Positions 46,062 through 54,997 of a stretch of DNA of 64,000 nucleotides are shown one piece after another. A program made the translations under genes and the position numbers. The notes under the pieces are model-generated. The model saw nothing but the letters and a program-made list of their open reading frames with translations. It had not been told where the DNA came from and did no database searches. Positions within the stretch are counted from its first letter, which is position 1, and every line of letters begins with the position of its first letter. This DNA is from Pseudomonas fluorescens (GTDB taxonomy: Bacteria; Pseudomonadota; Gammaproteobacteria; Pseudomonadales; Pseudomonadaceae): NCBI RefSeq assembly GCF_902498195.1, contig NZ_CABVIY010000001.1:124001-188000 (forward strand), given 5' to 3'.

Positions 46062-46466
46062 TCAGGCGACGGTGTTGCCGTGCAGACGGTCGGAGCCGTC
46101 AGCCGCTACGGTGTTGCCGTGCAGGCGATCCGAACCATCGGCGGCGACGGTGTTGCCGTGCAGACGGTCGGAGCCGTCAGCCGCTACGGTGTTGCCGTGC
46201 AGACGGTCGGAACCGTCAGCCGCTACGGTGTTGCCGTGCAGGCGATCCGAGCCATCAGCGGCCACCGCACGTTTTTCCAGCAGGCGATCAGCGCCACCCT
46301 CAGCCACACGATTTTGTTGCAGACGATCCGAACCCCCTTCAGCTACCCGGCTTTCGATCAGGCGATCCGAGCCGCCTTCAGCGACGACAGGTTGAGCAAA
46401 AGTAGCGGCGAAAGCGTTCACTGCGAAAACCGAGAAAGCGATGCTGAGGAAGATTTGGCGTTTCAT
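46062..46466 (-). CDS. secreted 13-residue tandem-repeat protein
   Basis: A 134-residue protein with a signal peptide (1-20, MKRQIFLSIAFSVFAVNAFA). The rest is nearly all repeats: three VAEGGSDRL/ADRL units, then five units of VAADGSDRLHGNT, one every 39 bases. Each unit keeps a G-S/A-D-R-L core, giving alternating acidic and Arg residues; no cysteine or enzyme motif is visible. Automated annotation may label such proteins phage infection protein, but I cannot confirm that. It lies on the same strand as, and downstream of, the ECF sigma/anti-sigma pair, so it may be a target of that sigma factor. Confidence 0.85.
   Translation of the reverse strand: MKRQIFLSIAFSVFAVNAFAATFAQPVVAEGGSDRLIESRVAEGGSDRLQQNRVAEGGADRLLEKRAVAADGSDRLHGNTVAADGSDRLHGNTVAADGSDRLHGNTVAADGSDRLHGNTVAADGSDRLHGNTVA
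46065..46262. repeat. five-unit 39-base tandem repeat within the repeat-protein gene
   Basis: The unit GTGTTGCCGTGCAGACGGTC plus 19 more bases repeats in frame about five times. Two sub-variants are mixed (CAGACGGTCGGA and CAGGCGATCCGA), which points to unit duplication or conversion within the gene. Confidence 0.88.
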
Positions 46467-46627
46467 GATCGTGTGCTCCGGGGTGTTGTTGGTTTGTATG
46501 GAGCTGATGTTACGCCGCAGGATTTTTAACAGAACTTGATTGAGTTGATTGCGAACATCGACGCGATTGATAGGACGCGCTCGCTGCCCATCGTGATCAT
46601 GATGTTGCGGCGCACGGGTGCGCGGGC

Positions 46628-47350
46628 TCAGAGCACCTTCACCGCGCGACCGATGAACTGAATCGGCCCGGTGGGCTTGCCGATCGGCGAGCCCGAAGGG
46701 TTTTCCAGGGTCAGTTCGAACAGTTGGTTCGGTTCCAGTGGCGGCAGCTTGTCCAATGGCACCTTCAGGGTTTGCCCGGGTTTCACCAGCCCCAGGGATA
46801 CCGGACCTTGCCAGCCTTCCGCCTTGGTCCAGAACTCCAGCGCCTTGTCGGCGGGAACCTCGACGACGCCCAGTGGGATCAGCTGGATTTCCCTCGGGTT
46901 GCTGGCCTGGATCACCCACCCCGGCGCCTTGTCCTGAGGCGCGACCAACACCACCAGATACGACGGTTTGACCGGGGTTTGCGTCAGCAGCATCGTCCCG
47001 AGCAGCACCGTTGCCGCCAGCCCTGCGCCGGTGAGTGATCGCCACAATGGCAGCCGGTTCCACCAGGCAACGGACGGCTCTGCATTCGCTGTGGCGGGAG
47101 CCCGGCCCAAGGCATTCACGCTGCGTTCGATGCGCTGCCACAAATGCGCCGACGGGGTCTGCGGCTCGGCGAGTTCGGTCAGGCCCAGCAAGCGACTCTC
47201 CCAGGTGTCTATCGCGGTGCGCAGCTGAACATCATGCTGCAAGCGTTGTTGAACCTCGATTCGCCGCTCGGCCGAGAGCGTGCCCAATACATATTCGCTG
47301 GCCAGTTCATCGCGCGCTTGCGGGGTTTCGTCCGTCGGTCTGCTGGTCAT
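46628..47350 (-). CDS. RskA-type anti-sigma factor
   Basis: A 240-residue membrane protein. The N-terminal anti-sigma domain (about 10-70) has ELASEYVLGTLSAERRIEV and LRTAIDTWESRLLGL. A single membrane helix follows (about 103-123, LTGAGLAATVLLGTMLL), then a periplasmic RskA domain (about 125-238). It should hold the co-encoded ECF sigma factor inactive until a periplasmic signal causes its cleavage. The start ATGA overlaps the sigma gene stop by four bases. Confidence 0.92.
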   Translation of the reverse strand: MTSRPTDETPQARDELASEYVLGTLSAERRIEVQQRLQHDVQLRTAIDTWESRLLGLTELAEPQTPSAHLWQRIERSVNALGRAPATANAEPSVAWWNRLPLWRSLTGAGLAATVLLGTMLLTQTPVKPSYLVVLVAPQDKAPGWVIQASNPREIQLIPLGVVEVPADKALEFWTKAEGWQGPVSLGLVKPGQTLKVPLDKLPPLEPNQLFELTLENPSGSPIGKPTGPIQFIGRAVKVL

Positions 47351-47874
47351 CCCATGCACTCCCGCAATGCCGACAGGCTCCGCTTGATCCAGGCTTTGAC
47401 CGTGCCCAGCGGGGTACCGAGTTTCTGTGAAATCTGCGCGTGGGAATAACCGTCGACGTAGGCATGCACGATGCAGTTGCGTCGTGCAGGCTCCAGTTGC
47501 TCCAGGCACAGGTGGATGCGCGCCGAGTGTCCCTGGACATCGAAGGCGTCAACGTCATCCGCCACGTCGATGTCGCCCTGGATCTCGCGGCTGTGATCAC
47601 GGATGAAATTGAGTGCCAGGTGCCGCGTGACGCTGAACATCCAGCCCCGCGCCGAACCCCGCGCCGGGTCGAAGCGCGCCGCGCCTGCCCAGATTTTCAG
47701 GAAGGCATCGTGAACGATGTCTTCGGCCAGCGCGGTGTCCCGGACCAGGCGTTTGGCAACCCCCAGCAGCCGCGGGCTTTCCTGCACGTACAAATCGCGC
47801 AGGGCCTGTCGCTCGCCGCGTGCACAGGCGGCCAGGTGGGCTTCGTAGTCGAAAAAGCTCTCGGGCAAGGACAC
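47347..47874 (-). CDS. ECF sigma factor (SigK/RpoE-like) paired with RskA
   Basis: A 175-residue sigma factor. Region 2 (about 25-95) has DIVHDAFLKIWAGAARFDP and ARGWMFSVTRHLALNFIRD. Region 4 (about 120-170) has IVHAYVDGYSHAQISQKLG and TPLGTVKAWIKRSLSAL. It is translationally coupled to the RskA-type anti-sigma downstream. Neighbouring exported genes of unknown function (the tandem-repeat protein and DUF3455) are likely regulon members. Its upstream gap to the DUF3455 gene is about 105 bases. Confidence 0.93.
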   Translation of the reverse strand: MSLPESFFDYEAHLAACARGERQALRDLYVQESPRLLGVAKRLVRDTALAEDIVHDAFLKIWAGAARFDPARGSARGWMFSVTRHLALNFIRDHSREIQGDIDVADDVDAFDVQGHSARIHLCLEQLEPARRNCIVHAYVDGYSHAQISQKLGTPLGTVKAWIKRSLSALRECMG

Positions 47875-47979
47875 TGCTCTCAGCCGTCAATGGGGGGCGT
47901 GGTGCCAGGTCGTATGCAATCTAGCAAACAATCCCGACCTGTGTGGGACCACGCCCGTACCTACCGGGGATCCTGTGGT

Positions 47980-48501
47980 TCAGCTGGCGGCCCAGAAAAT
48001 ATAGTCCGCCTGATACTTCACCACTTCCTGTTTGCCCTTGTTGGCGGTGGTGCACTCGGTACTGGGCGCTACACCCCCCTTGAGGGCGACACGCTGGATG
48101 TAGCTCACACCGCTCATGGCGCCCTTGCCCTCGGCCGGGTTGGCCTTGACCAATTGATAAGGCAGGTTGCCCGGAGTCGATGGGGCGACCGCCAGTTGCG
48201 TGCCGGTGATCTTCGATCCGTCCTTGGCCTGCCAGGTCGCCGGTGGCCCGAAATAGGTGCCGACCTGCTTGCCGCTACGATCATTGAGCACGGCCTTGGG
48301 CCCGACAAAAAACCATTCGGTCTGGCCGGCCGCATTGGCCTTGTCCCGGCATTCGTAGGTGATTTCGCCGACACCGGTGGTTTCCAGGGCGACTTTGTGT
48401 CCGTCCGGCACCTTGATGCTTTCGGGCAGGCCGGTCTGGGCGTAGGCCGCCGGGACGGCAGTGAACAAACCGAGGAGGCAAATCAGCTGTTTGGCGTTCA
48501 T
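47980..48501 (-). CDS. exported DUF3455 protein
   Basis: A 173-residue protein with a signal peptide (1-21, ending AAYA-QTG) and a DUF3455 domain covering the mature part: KVPDGHKVALETTGVGEITYE in two strands, then GPPATWQAKDGSKITGTQ and a C-terminal Cys-containing VAPSTECTT. Two cysteines may form a disulfide. Function unknown. The start MNAKQLICLLGLF at 48499-48501 gives a clean signal peptide. It lies upstream of and parallel to the ECF sigma gene. Confidence 0.85.
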   Translation of the reverse strand: MNAKQLICLLGLFTAVPAAYAQTGLPESIKVPDGHKVALETTGVGEITYECRDKANAAGQTEWFFVGPKAVLNDRSGKQVGTYFGPPATWQAKDGSKITGTQLAVAPSTPGNLPYQLVKANPAEGKGAMSGVSYIQRVALKGGVAPSTECTTANKGKQEVVKYQADYIFWAAS

Positions 48502-48641
48502 CAAAAACTCTCCGTGGATGGGCAGCATCAGGGGCTGCTACAGGGACTACCCTTGGAAGGACGTTTTGGATGCAGTGCACGTGAAAAATGGTTGAGCGGC
48601 GCAAAATCAGTGGCTGGGGAGCGCGTCCCGAGGAGGTGTGT

Positions 48642-49265
48642 ATGTATCAGCTCTATGGTTATCAAAATTCTGGCGCTGCGGCGATTGAGGCAGCCCTTGT
48701 GCTGTGCAGGGTTCCCTTTCGCTTCATCGATGTCGAGGCCTCTGCCGAAGCGGCCCAGGAGCTGCACAAGCTCAACCCCCTCAAGCAGATCCCGACACTG
48801 CAATTGCCGGACGGCAGCATCCTGACCGAGAGCGCGGCCATCCTGATTCACCTCGGCTTGGCGTTTCCCAAGTCGAACCTGCTGCCGGCCGACCCGGCCG
48901 ATCGCGACCAGGCCATACGCGGCATGGTCTTTATTGTCAGCAATTGTTACACGGCCATCGGCGCCATCGACTTCCCGGAACGCTGGCTGGCCGATGCGGA
49001 CGAAGCCTCGCGGCAAAACCTGATGGTCGGCAGCCGTGCGCGTCTGCATTGGAGTTGGGAAGTGTTTGCCGATCAGTTCTCGGCGGCGCTGTATCTGGAC
49101 GACGAGGCACCGGGGGCACTGGACGTGCTGGCGGCGGTGATCACGCGCTGGGCGGGAAGCCGCGAGCATCTGCGTCGAACCCGACCGGGTTTTTCCGCCT
49201 GGCTGGACCGCATCGACCGCCACCCGACGCTGGCGCCGGTCTTCGCCCGGCATTGGCCATCCTGA
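48642..49265 (+). CDS. glutathione S-transferase family protein
   Basis: A 207-residue cytosolic protein. The thioredoxin-like N-terminal half (1-80) begins MYQLYGYQNSGAAAIEAALV and has the LNPLKQIPTLQLPDG cis-Pro loop and LTESAAILIHL glutathione site. The helical C-terminal half is complete. Cys/Ser catalytic candidates near the N-terminus are limited to the Ser of NSGAAA. A strong GAGGAGG precedes the ATG and excludes an upstream alternative start. Substrate unknown. Confidence 0.87.
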   Translation: MYQLYGYQNSGAAAIEAALVLCRVPFRFIDVEASAEAAQELHKLNPLKQIPTLQLPDGSILTESAAILIHLGLAFPKSNLLPADPADRDQAIRGMVFIVSNCYTAIGAIDFPERWLADADEASRQNLMVGSRARLHWSWEVFADQFSAALYLDDEAPGALDVLAAVITRWAGSREHLRRTRPGFSAWLDRIDRHPTLAPVFARHWPS

Positions 49266-49280
49266 ACACCAGAAATCAAA

Positions 49281-49370
49281 TGTGGGAGCGGGCTTGCTCG
49301 CGAAAGCGGTACATCAGCCAATACATTGGTCGACTGATACACCTTTTTCACGAGCAAGCCCGCTCCCACA
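49281..49370. repeat. REP pair, class A
   Basis: Inverted class A copies lie between the convergent glutathione transferase and CBS genes. The right arm has one mismatch (CACGAGCAAGCC). Confidence 0.88.
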
Positions 49371-49391
49371 ATGGAATGCGGTGAGCTTGAG

Positions 49392-49832
49392 TTATTCGCC
49401 GCGAATGTACTGCTCCAGCTGGCGAATCAGCTCGGCCTGTTCGGCGATGGCTTCCTTGACCAGGTCGCCGATCGACAGCAGGCCGATCAGCTTGCCGTTT
49501 TCCACCACCGGCAAGTGGCGCAGGCGCTTGTCGGACATGATGCCCAGGCAGGTATCGACGGTTTGGTGGGTGTCCACGGTGATCACCGGCGACACCATGA
49601 TGTCGCGTACCGGCGTACCCACCGAAGAACGGCCATGCAGCACCAGTTTGCGCGCGTAGTCCCGTTCACTGATGATGCCCAGCACTTCGTCGTTGTCCAC
49701 CACCAGCAGGGCGCCAACGTTCTTTTCGGCCATCTTCATCAGCGCTTCCAGCACCATGTGATCGGGTTTGATCTGGTGCACTTCCTGGTTTTTCTGATCT
49801 TTGAGCTTGAGCAGTTGCGCGACGGTTTTCAT
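49392..49832 (-). CDS. CBS-domain pair protein
   Basis: A 146-residue cytosolic protein made of two CBS domains (about 12-70 and 78-135): VGALLVVDNDEVLGIISERD and LRHLPVVENGKLIGLLSIGD. CBS pairs bind adenosine nucleotides and regulate partners; no effector domain is attached here. The start MKTVAQLLKLK at 49830-49832 is supported by family length; upstream residues have no family character. Partner unknown. Confidence 0.9.
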   Translation of the reverse strand: MKTVAQLLKLKDQKNQEVHQIKPDHMVLEALMKMAEKNVGALLVVDNDEVLGIISERDYARKLVLHGRSSVGTPVRDIMVSPVITVDTHQTVDTCLGIMSDKRLRHLPVVENGKLIGLLSIGDLVKEAIAEQAELIRQLEQYIRGE

Positions 49833-49967
49833 GGCGGTTTCCCGGGTGTTGTCGTTGTCCTTGAAGAATCGTAGACCCAAGCGCGCAGGGCAAGGGCGAA
49901 AGCGTCGGATAACGCGCAAAAAACGTCATTTGGCGGTTTTTCTCGAGTAAACCCCATGCACTCACCC

Positions 49968-50057
49968 TGTGGGAGCGGGCTTGCTCGCGAAAGCGGCGTG
50001 TCAGTCAACCCATGCATTGGCTGACACTCCGCTTTCGCGAGCAAGCCCGCTCCCACA
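49968..50057. repeat. REP pair, class A
   Basis: Inverted class A copies lie between the divergent CBS and polB genes. Confidence 0.9.
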
Positions 50058-50122
50058 AGAGGACCGCATCCACCTGCAATGACGCGTAGAATCAACATCC
50101 TGAATCAAATCCGAGGTTTGCA

Positions 50123-52486
50123 GTGGTGGATTTACCCCAGGGCTTCGTCCTGACCCGGCATTGGCGCGATACCCCGGCGGGTACGGAAGTCGAGTTCTGG
50201 CTGGCGACCGACAGCGGTCCCCGGCGCATCCGCCTGCCTCATCAGCCGTCGGTGGCGTTCATTCCCGCTTGCCAGCGCGAGCAGGCCGAGGCGTTGTTGC
50301 ACGACGAAAAAAACGTCGAGCTGCGTACGCTGGCCCTGGAGGATTTCGAACACCGTCAGGTCGCCGGCCTGTATTGCCGGCAGCACGGGCAATTGATGCG
50401 CCTGGAAACCACGCTGCGCCGGGCGGGCGTCGAGGTGTACGAAGCCGACGTGCGCCCGCCGGAGCGCTACATGATGGAGCGCTTCATCACCGCGCCGGTG
50501 CGTTTTGGCGGCACGCTGGGGGCTGATGGCCTGTTGCTCGACGCGCAGATGAAAGCCGATCCCGATTACCGGCCCAACCTGAGGCTGGTGTCCCTGGACA
50601 TCGAAACCACCGCCCAGGGCGATTTGTATTCCATTGCCCTGGAAGGCTGCGGCGAGCGCCAGGTGTACATGCTCGGCCCGGCCAATGGCGACGACAGCGA
50701 GGTGGATTTCCAGCTCGAATACTGCGAGTCGCGCACGCTACTGCTGAAGAAACTCAACGAGTGGTTCGCCCGGCATGACCCCGACGCCCTGATTGGCTGG
50801 AATGTCGTGCAGTTCGACCTGCGGGTGTTGCACAAACACGCCCGGCAACTGGGGGTGCCGCTGAAGCTGGGGCGCGGCGGCGAGGAAATGCAGTGGCGTG
50901 AACACGGCAACGGCAACCACTACTTTGCCTCCGCCGCCGGCCGGCTGATCATCGACGGCATCGAAGCCCTGCGTTCGGCGACCTGGAATTTCCCGTCCTT
51001 CAGCCTGGAAAACGTCGCGCAAACCCTGCTGGGCGAAGGCAAGGCCATCGACACCCCGTACCAGCGCATGGACGAAATCAACCGCATGTTCGCCGAGGAC
51101 AAGCCGGCGCTGGCCAAATACAACCTCAAGGACTGCGAACTGGTCACGCGGATCTTCGCCAAGACCGAGTTGCTGACCTTCCTGCTGGAACGGGCCAGTG
51201 TCACCGGTTTGCCGGCCGATCGCATGGGCGGTTCGGTGGCGGCGTTCACCCACCTCTACATGCCGTTGATGCACCGCCAGGGCTTCGTCGCGCCGAACCT
51301 CGGTGGCAAGCCTGCGCAGGCCAGCCCCGGCGGGTTTGTCATGGACTCGCAACCGGGGCTGTACGAGTCGGTGCTGGTGTTCGACTACAAAAGCCTCTAC
51401 CCCTCGATCATCCGCACTTTCCTCATCGACCCGGTGGGCCTGATCGAAGGGCTCAAGCATCCGGACGATAGCGACTCGGTGCCGGGCTTTCGCGGGGCGC
51501 GGTTTTCCCGCACCCGGCATTGCCTGCCCGCCATCGTCGCCCGGGTCGCCGAAGGCCGGGAAACCGCCAAGCGCGAGCACAACGCGCCGTTGTCCCAGGC
51601 GCTGAAGATCATCATGAACGCCTTCTACGGCGTGCTCGGTTCCAGCGGTTGCCGGTTTTTCGATACGCGCCTGGCCTCGTCCATTACCTTGCGCGGGCAC
51701 GAGATCATGCTGCGCACCCGCCAGTTGATCGAAGCCCAGGGCCACACGGTGATTTATGGCGACACCGATTCGACCTTCGTCTGGCTGCGTCGCGCCCATG
51801 GCCAACAGGAAGCCGCCGGGATCGGCCGTGCCCTGGTGGATCACGTCAACCAATGGTGGCGCGAGCATGTCCGGCAGGAGTACGGCCTGGAGAGTGCGCT
51901 GGAGTTGCAGTACGAAACCCACTACAAGCGGTTCCTGATGCCGACCATTCGCGGTGCGGAGGAGGGCAGCAAGAAGCGTTACGCGGGGCTGGTCACGCGC
52001 GCCGACGGCACCGACGAGATGGTCTACAAAGGCCTGGAAACCGTGCGCACCGACTGGTCGCCGCTGGCCCGGCAATTCCAGCAGGAGCTGTACCAGCGCA
52101 TCTTCCAGCGCAAGCCCTATCAGGATTATGTGCGCGACTACGTGGCCCGGACCCTGGCCGGCAAGTTCGATGAACGCCTGGTCTACCGCAAGCGCTTGCG
52201 CCGTACCCTTGACGACTACGAGCGCAACGTCCCGCCCCATGTGCGGGCGGCGCGTATCGCCGATGATTACAACGACCGGCAAGGCCGCCCGCGGCAGTAC
52301 CAGAACGGTGGCTGGATCAGCTACGTGATCACCGTGGCCGGCCCCGAACCGCTGGAGATCCGCAGCGCGCCGATCGATTACGACCACTACGTCAGCAAAC
52401 AGCTGCAACCGGTGGCAGACGCAATCCTGCCGTTTGTCGACGACGATTTCTCAACCTTGATTGGGGGGCAGCTGGGCCTGTTTTGA
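50123..52486 (+). CDS. polB: DNA polymerase II (family B)
   Basis: A 787-residue DNA polymerase (E. coli Pol II is 783) for translesion synthesis and replication restart. The 3'-5' exonuclease motifs begin with Exo I at VSLDIETT (about 155-162), followed by [11 protein letters not shown]. Polymerase motif A is [10 protein letters not shown], motif B is [12 protein letters not shown] and motif C is [10 protein letters not shown]. The C-terminus QLGLF is the beta-clamp binding motif. The start is one of two tandem GTG codons (50123 or 50126). No clear LexA box is visible just upstream. Confidence 0.96.
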   Translation: MVDLPQGFVLTRHWRDTPAGTEVEFWLATDSGPRRIRLPHQPSVAFIPACQREQAEALLHDEKNVELRTLALEDFEHRQVAGLYCRQHGQLMRLETTLRRAGVEVYEADVRPPERYMMERFITAPVRFGGTLGADGLLLDAQMKADPDYRPNLRLVSLDIETTAQGDLYSIALEGCGERQVYMLGPANGDDSEVDFQLEYCESRTLLLKKLNEWFARHDPDALIGWNVVQFDLRVLHKHARQLGVPLKLGRGGEEMQWREHGNGNHYFASAAGRLIIDGIEALRSATWNFPSFSLENVAQTLLGEGKAIDTPYQRMDEINRMFAEDKPALAKYNLKDCELVTRIFAKTELLTFLLERASVTGLPADRMGGSVAAFTHLYMPLMHRQGFVAPNLGGKPAQASPGGFVMDSQPGLYESVLVFDYKSLYPSIIRTFLIDPVGLIEGLKHPDDSDSVPGFRGARFSRTRHCLPAIVARVAEGRETAKREHNAPLSQALKIIMNAFYGVLGSSGCRFFDTRLASSITLRGHEIMLRTRQLIEAQGHTVIYGDTDSTFVWLRRAHGQQEAAGIGRALVDHVNQWWREHVRQEYGLESALELQYETHYKRFLMPTIRGAEEGSKKRYAGLVTRADGTDEMVYKGLETVRTDWSPLARQFQQELYQRIFQRKPYQDYVRDYVARTLAGKFDERLVYRKRLRRTLDDYERNVPPHVRAARIADDYNDRQGRPRQYQNGGWISYVITVAGPEPLEIRSAPIDYDHYVSKQLQPVADAILPFVDDDFSTLIGGQLGLF

Positions 52487-52921
52487 GTCCAGCAGCGACA
52501 GGGTCCAATCGTCCAGGATGCCGTGGAAGTACTGGTTCAAGGCTTGATGAAACGGGCTGTCCCTGGCCGCGACCTGGGCGAACAGGGTCATCGAGGAATG
52601 AAATTTCAAGTCGTCGGGGTGGCCGAAAATCGCCGCCACCGACCGCTGCTGGATGTTCAGGACTTCATGGGTGCACGTGCGCAACCGGGCACCCAGCACG
52701 GGGTGATCAAGATAGGCTTGGGCTTCTTCCCGGGAGCGGATCGCGTAGCGTCGGGACATTTCGCTGTCACCCAGCCCGGCAAACTGTGGAAACACGAACC
52801 ACATCCAGTGGCTGCGCTTGTGACCGGCGTTCAATTCGGCCTGAACCCGGTCATACACAGGGTTTTGCGCCTGGACAAAGCGTTGCAGGTTAAACGAATC
52901 GTGCGGATCAGTGCTTCTCAT
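52451..52921 (-). CDS. DUF1810 protein
   Basis: A 156-residue soluble protein of the DUF1810 family. [18 protein letters not shown] near residue 34, [19 protein letters not shown] near 59 and [16 protein letters not shown] are the conserved blocks. The biochemical function is not established. AGAGGG precedes the start. Its last 12 codons overlap the 3' end of polB on the opposite strand by 36 bases. Confidence 0.9.
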   Translation of the reverse strand: MRSTDPHDSFNLQRFVQAQNPVYDRVQAELNAGHKRSHWMWFVFPQFAGLGDSEMSRRYAIRSREEAQAYLDHPVLGARLRTCTHEVLNIQQRSVAAIFGHPDDLKFHSSMTLFAQVAARDSPFHQALNQYFHGILDDWTLSLLDSKQAQLPPNQG

Positions 52922-52950
52922 GCCGAAGCCCTCTGACGTACCGCGATGGC

Positions 52951-53772
52951 TCAGACCATGGCCAGCCGCTGCTTGCGTTTGGGCGCGTGAAACGCTTGGT
53001 CCAGCGCCTCCAGATCCCCGGCTTCAAGCGGCAGTGCTGCCGCTTGGGCGTTGAGTCGCACGTGTTCGGGACGGACCGCCTTGGGGATGGCGATCACGCC
53101 CTCGTGGCGCAGCAGCCAGGCCAGCGACACCTGGGCCGGCGTCACGCCATGCCGGGTGGCCACCTGCCGGAGCGTGGCATTGGCCAGCATCTTCCCGCCC
53201 TGGCCGACGGGACAGTAGGCCATGACGGGCATCCTGTGCTGCTGGCACCAGGGCAGTAAATCAAATTCTATCCCGCGCTCCTCCAGGTTGTAGAGCACCT
53301 GATTGGTGGCGCAGACCGGGCTGTCGAGTTCCAGCAGGTCATCGACGTCGAAATTGGACACGCCCCAGCGGCCGATCTTGCCGGCTTCGCGCAGGCGCTC
53401 GAAGGCTTCGACGGTTTCCTGCAAGGGATACTGGCCGCGCCAATGCAGCAGGTACAGGTCGATGCGGTCGGTGCCGAGCCGTTTCAGGCTGCGTTCGCAG
53501 GCCTGGGGGATGCCCTGGCGGCTGGCGTTGTGCGGGTAGACCTTGCTGACCAGGAACACCTCGTCGCGCTGGCCGCTGATGGCTTGGGCCACGACGTGCT
53601 CGGCGCCGCCTTCGGCGTACATTTCGGCGGTGTCGATCAAGGTCATGCCCAGTTCGATACCCAGGCGTAGCGCCGCCACTTCCTCTTTGTGCCGGGAACG
53701 GTCCTCGCCCATTTGCCAGGTGCCTTGGCCGATGACGGGCACCGCGGTGCCGGCCAGTTGCTCGGTACGCAT
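52951..53772 (-). CDS. aldo/keto reductase
   Basis: A 273-residue NADPH-dependent oxidoreductase with a (beta/alpha)8 barrel. The catalytic tetrad is visible as Asp and Tyr in LIDTAEMYAEG, Lys in VSKVYP and His in YLLHWRGQYP. The C-terminal cofactor region has AIPKAVRPEHVRLNA. The start at 53770-53772 follows AGAGGAATCAAGC; an upstream in-frame ATG would place that ribosome binding site inside the gene. Substrate unknown. Confidence 0.92.
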   Translation of the reverse strand: MRTEQLAGTAVPVIGQGTWQMGEDRSRHKEEVAALRLGIELGMTLIDTAEMYAEGGAEHVVAQAISGQRDEVFLVSKVYPHNASRQGIPQACERSLKRLGTDRIDLYLLHWRGQYPLQETVEAFERLREAGKIGRWGVSNFDVDDLLELDSPVCATNQVLYNLEERGIEFDLLPWCQQHRMPVMAYCPVGQGGKMLANATLRQVATRHGVTPAQVSLAWLLRHEGVIAIPKAVRPEHVRLNAQAAALPLEAGDLEALDQAFHAPKRKQRLAMV

Positions 53773-53846
53773 GCTTGATTCCTCTTTTTGGGTTGGCATC
53801 AGAATAGCCCTTCGGCTTGAGTTCTGGCTGATGTCCTTGTCCCCCC

Positions 53847-53932
53847 GTAGGAGCTGTCGAGTGCAACGAGGCTGCGATCTTTTGATTTTGAAAAGCAAGA
53901 TCAAAAGATCGCAGCCTTCGGCAGCTCCTACA
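53847..53932. repeat. REP pair, class C, with altered left arm
   Basis: The right arm is a normal class C copy. The left arm reads GTAGGAGCTGTCGAGTGCAA before rejoining GGCTGCGATCTTTTG, an extra 8 or so bases inside the stem. Confidence 0.8.
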
Positions 53933-54045
53933 CGGCCGGTGATCGATTGATCTTCGCCAACACTGCACTTTTGTGGAATGCCCGGCTCTATCGATAGCCG
54001 CTGCGGCGAATCCCGCCGCACAGGAATGTGCCAGCCCAATCCCTT

Positions 54046-54783
54046 ATGGTTCCAGTGTTGCCGTTTAACCTTGCCCGAAATGGACTGTTGGCCTTGCTGT
54101 TGCTGCTCTGTGCCAGCGGTTGCAGCCATCAGCCCGGCAACGACCTGTTCACCCAGCTGCGCGAAGGCAAGCCCCAGGAGTTCCTGCAAACCAGTGTCGA
54201 CCGCATGGCCACCCTGACCATGCGCGACAACCTCGACAGCCTCTATGTGCTGATGAGCAAGCTCTACCTGCGCAACCCGGACGAGTTGAAAAAATCCGGC
54301 TTCCTCGATGCCCGTACGGCCGGCCAGCAGGTGCGCATGGCGATTGAACAGCAACAGCCGCTGCCGACCCTGGGTGGCAAGAAAGACCTGGCGGCGTTGC
54401 GCTTTGCCATGAGTCCGGAGTTTCTCGGCGACCGGGTCGGTGCGTTTATCTATGCCGTCGGCAGCATGCTGGTCACTGCCCACGGCAATCGCCTGGAGTT
54501 CTACATGACGGACGCGATCAACCCGACGTTTGTCAGCAACGCCGCGCGCAACATCGAGATCGCCACCTGGATCCTGAGCCAGCGGCAGAATAAGGACGGC
54601 CAGCCCATGCTGTTTTCCAATGAAATCTCGGAGGAGGGCAGCAACCTGAGTTTTGCCGTGGAGTTCGGCAAGATCGTGGCGCGGCTGGACCTGCTGACCC
54701 AGATGCTGGATGAGCGCTATCGGCGGATCGGCCTCAATTATGCGCAGAGCCTGCTGTTCCTCAATTTCCTTCCCGTTCAGTAA
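54046..54783 (+). CDS. predicted lipoprotein of unknown function
   Basis: A 245-residue exported protein with a signal peptide ending in the lipobox-like LCASGC (Cys26). The remainder is helical and polar, with conserved-looking stretches LYVLMSKLYLRNPDELKKSG and FIYAVGSMLVTAHGNRLEF. No catalytic motif is recognised. A GTG at 54028 is an alternative start, but the AGGA there is too close to it. It is divergent from the aldo/keto reductase with a class C REP pair between. Confidence 0.78.
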   Translation: MVPVLPFNLARNGLLALLLLLCASGCSHQPGNDLFTQLREGKPQEFLQTSVDRMATLTMRDNLDSLYVLMSKLYLRNPDELKKSGFLDARTAGQQVRMAIEQQQPLPTLGGKKDLAALRFAMSPEFLGDRVGAFIYAVGSMLVTAHGNRLEFYMTDAINPTFVSNAARNIEIATWILSQRQNKDGQPMLFSNEISEEGSNLSFAVEFGKIVARLDLLTQMLDERYRRIGLNYAQSLLFLNFLPVQ

Positions 54784-54798
54784 AACCACCACACCCCC

Positions 54799-54888
54799 TG
54801 TGGGAGCGGGCTTGCTCGCGAAACGGGGGTATCAGTCGGCTCATGTATTGGCTGGAAGACCGACTTCGCGAGCAAGCCCGCTCCCACA
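54799..54888. repeat. REP pair, class A
   Basis: Inverted class A copies lie between the lipoprotein gene and the TSUP gene, both on the plus strand. Confidence 0.9.
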
Positions 54889-54997
54889 GGGGAAATGTGT
54901 TTAGGGAATAAAGATAGATCGCATCGATATAAGTGGTTATAAGAAAAATCGCTATGCTGCGGGCCGGATTTCCCCTGCGGTCTATGTGGACGTATCA

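Noticed and set aside
46065..46262. Possible CRISPR-like array
   Set aside because: The 39-base units are contiguous, without unique spacers, and are translated in frame behind a signal peptide.
50057..50122. LexA/SOS box upstream of polB
   Set aside because: No CTG-N10-CAG match with suitable AT-rich centre is present in the short gap.
52951..54792. A 613-codon minus-strand frame that would fuse the aldo/keto reductase to an N-terminal extension
   Set aside because: The extension is translated REP sequence plus the antisense of the lipoprotein gene. A proper ribosome binding site sits at the internal start.
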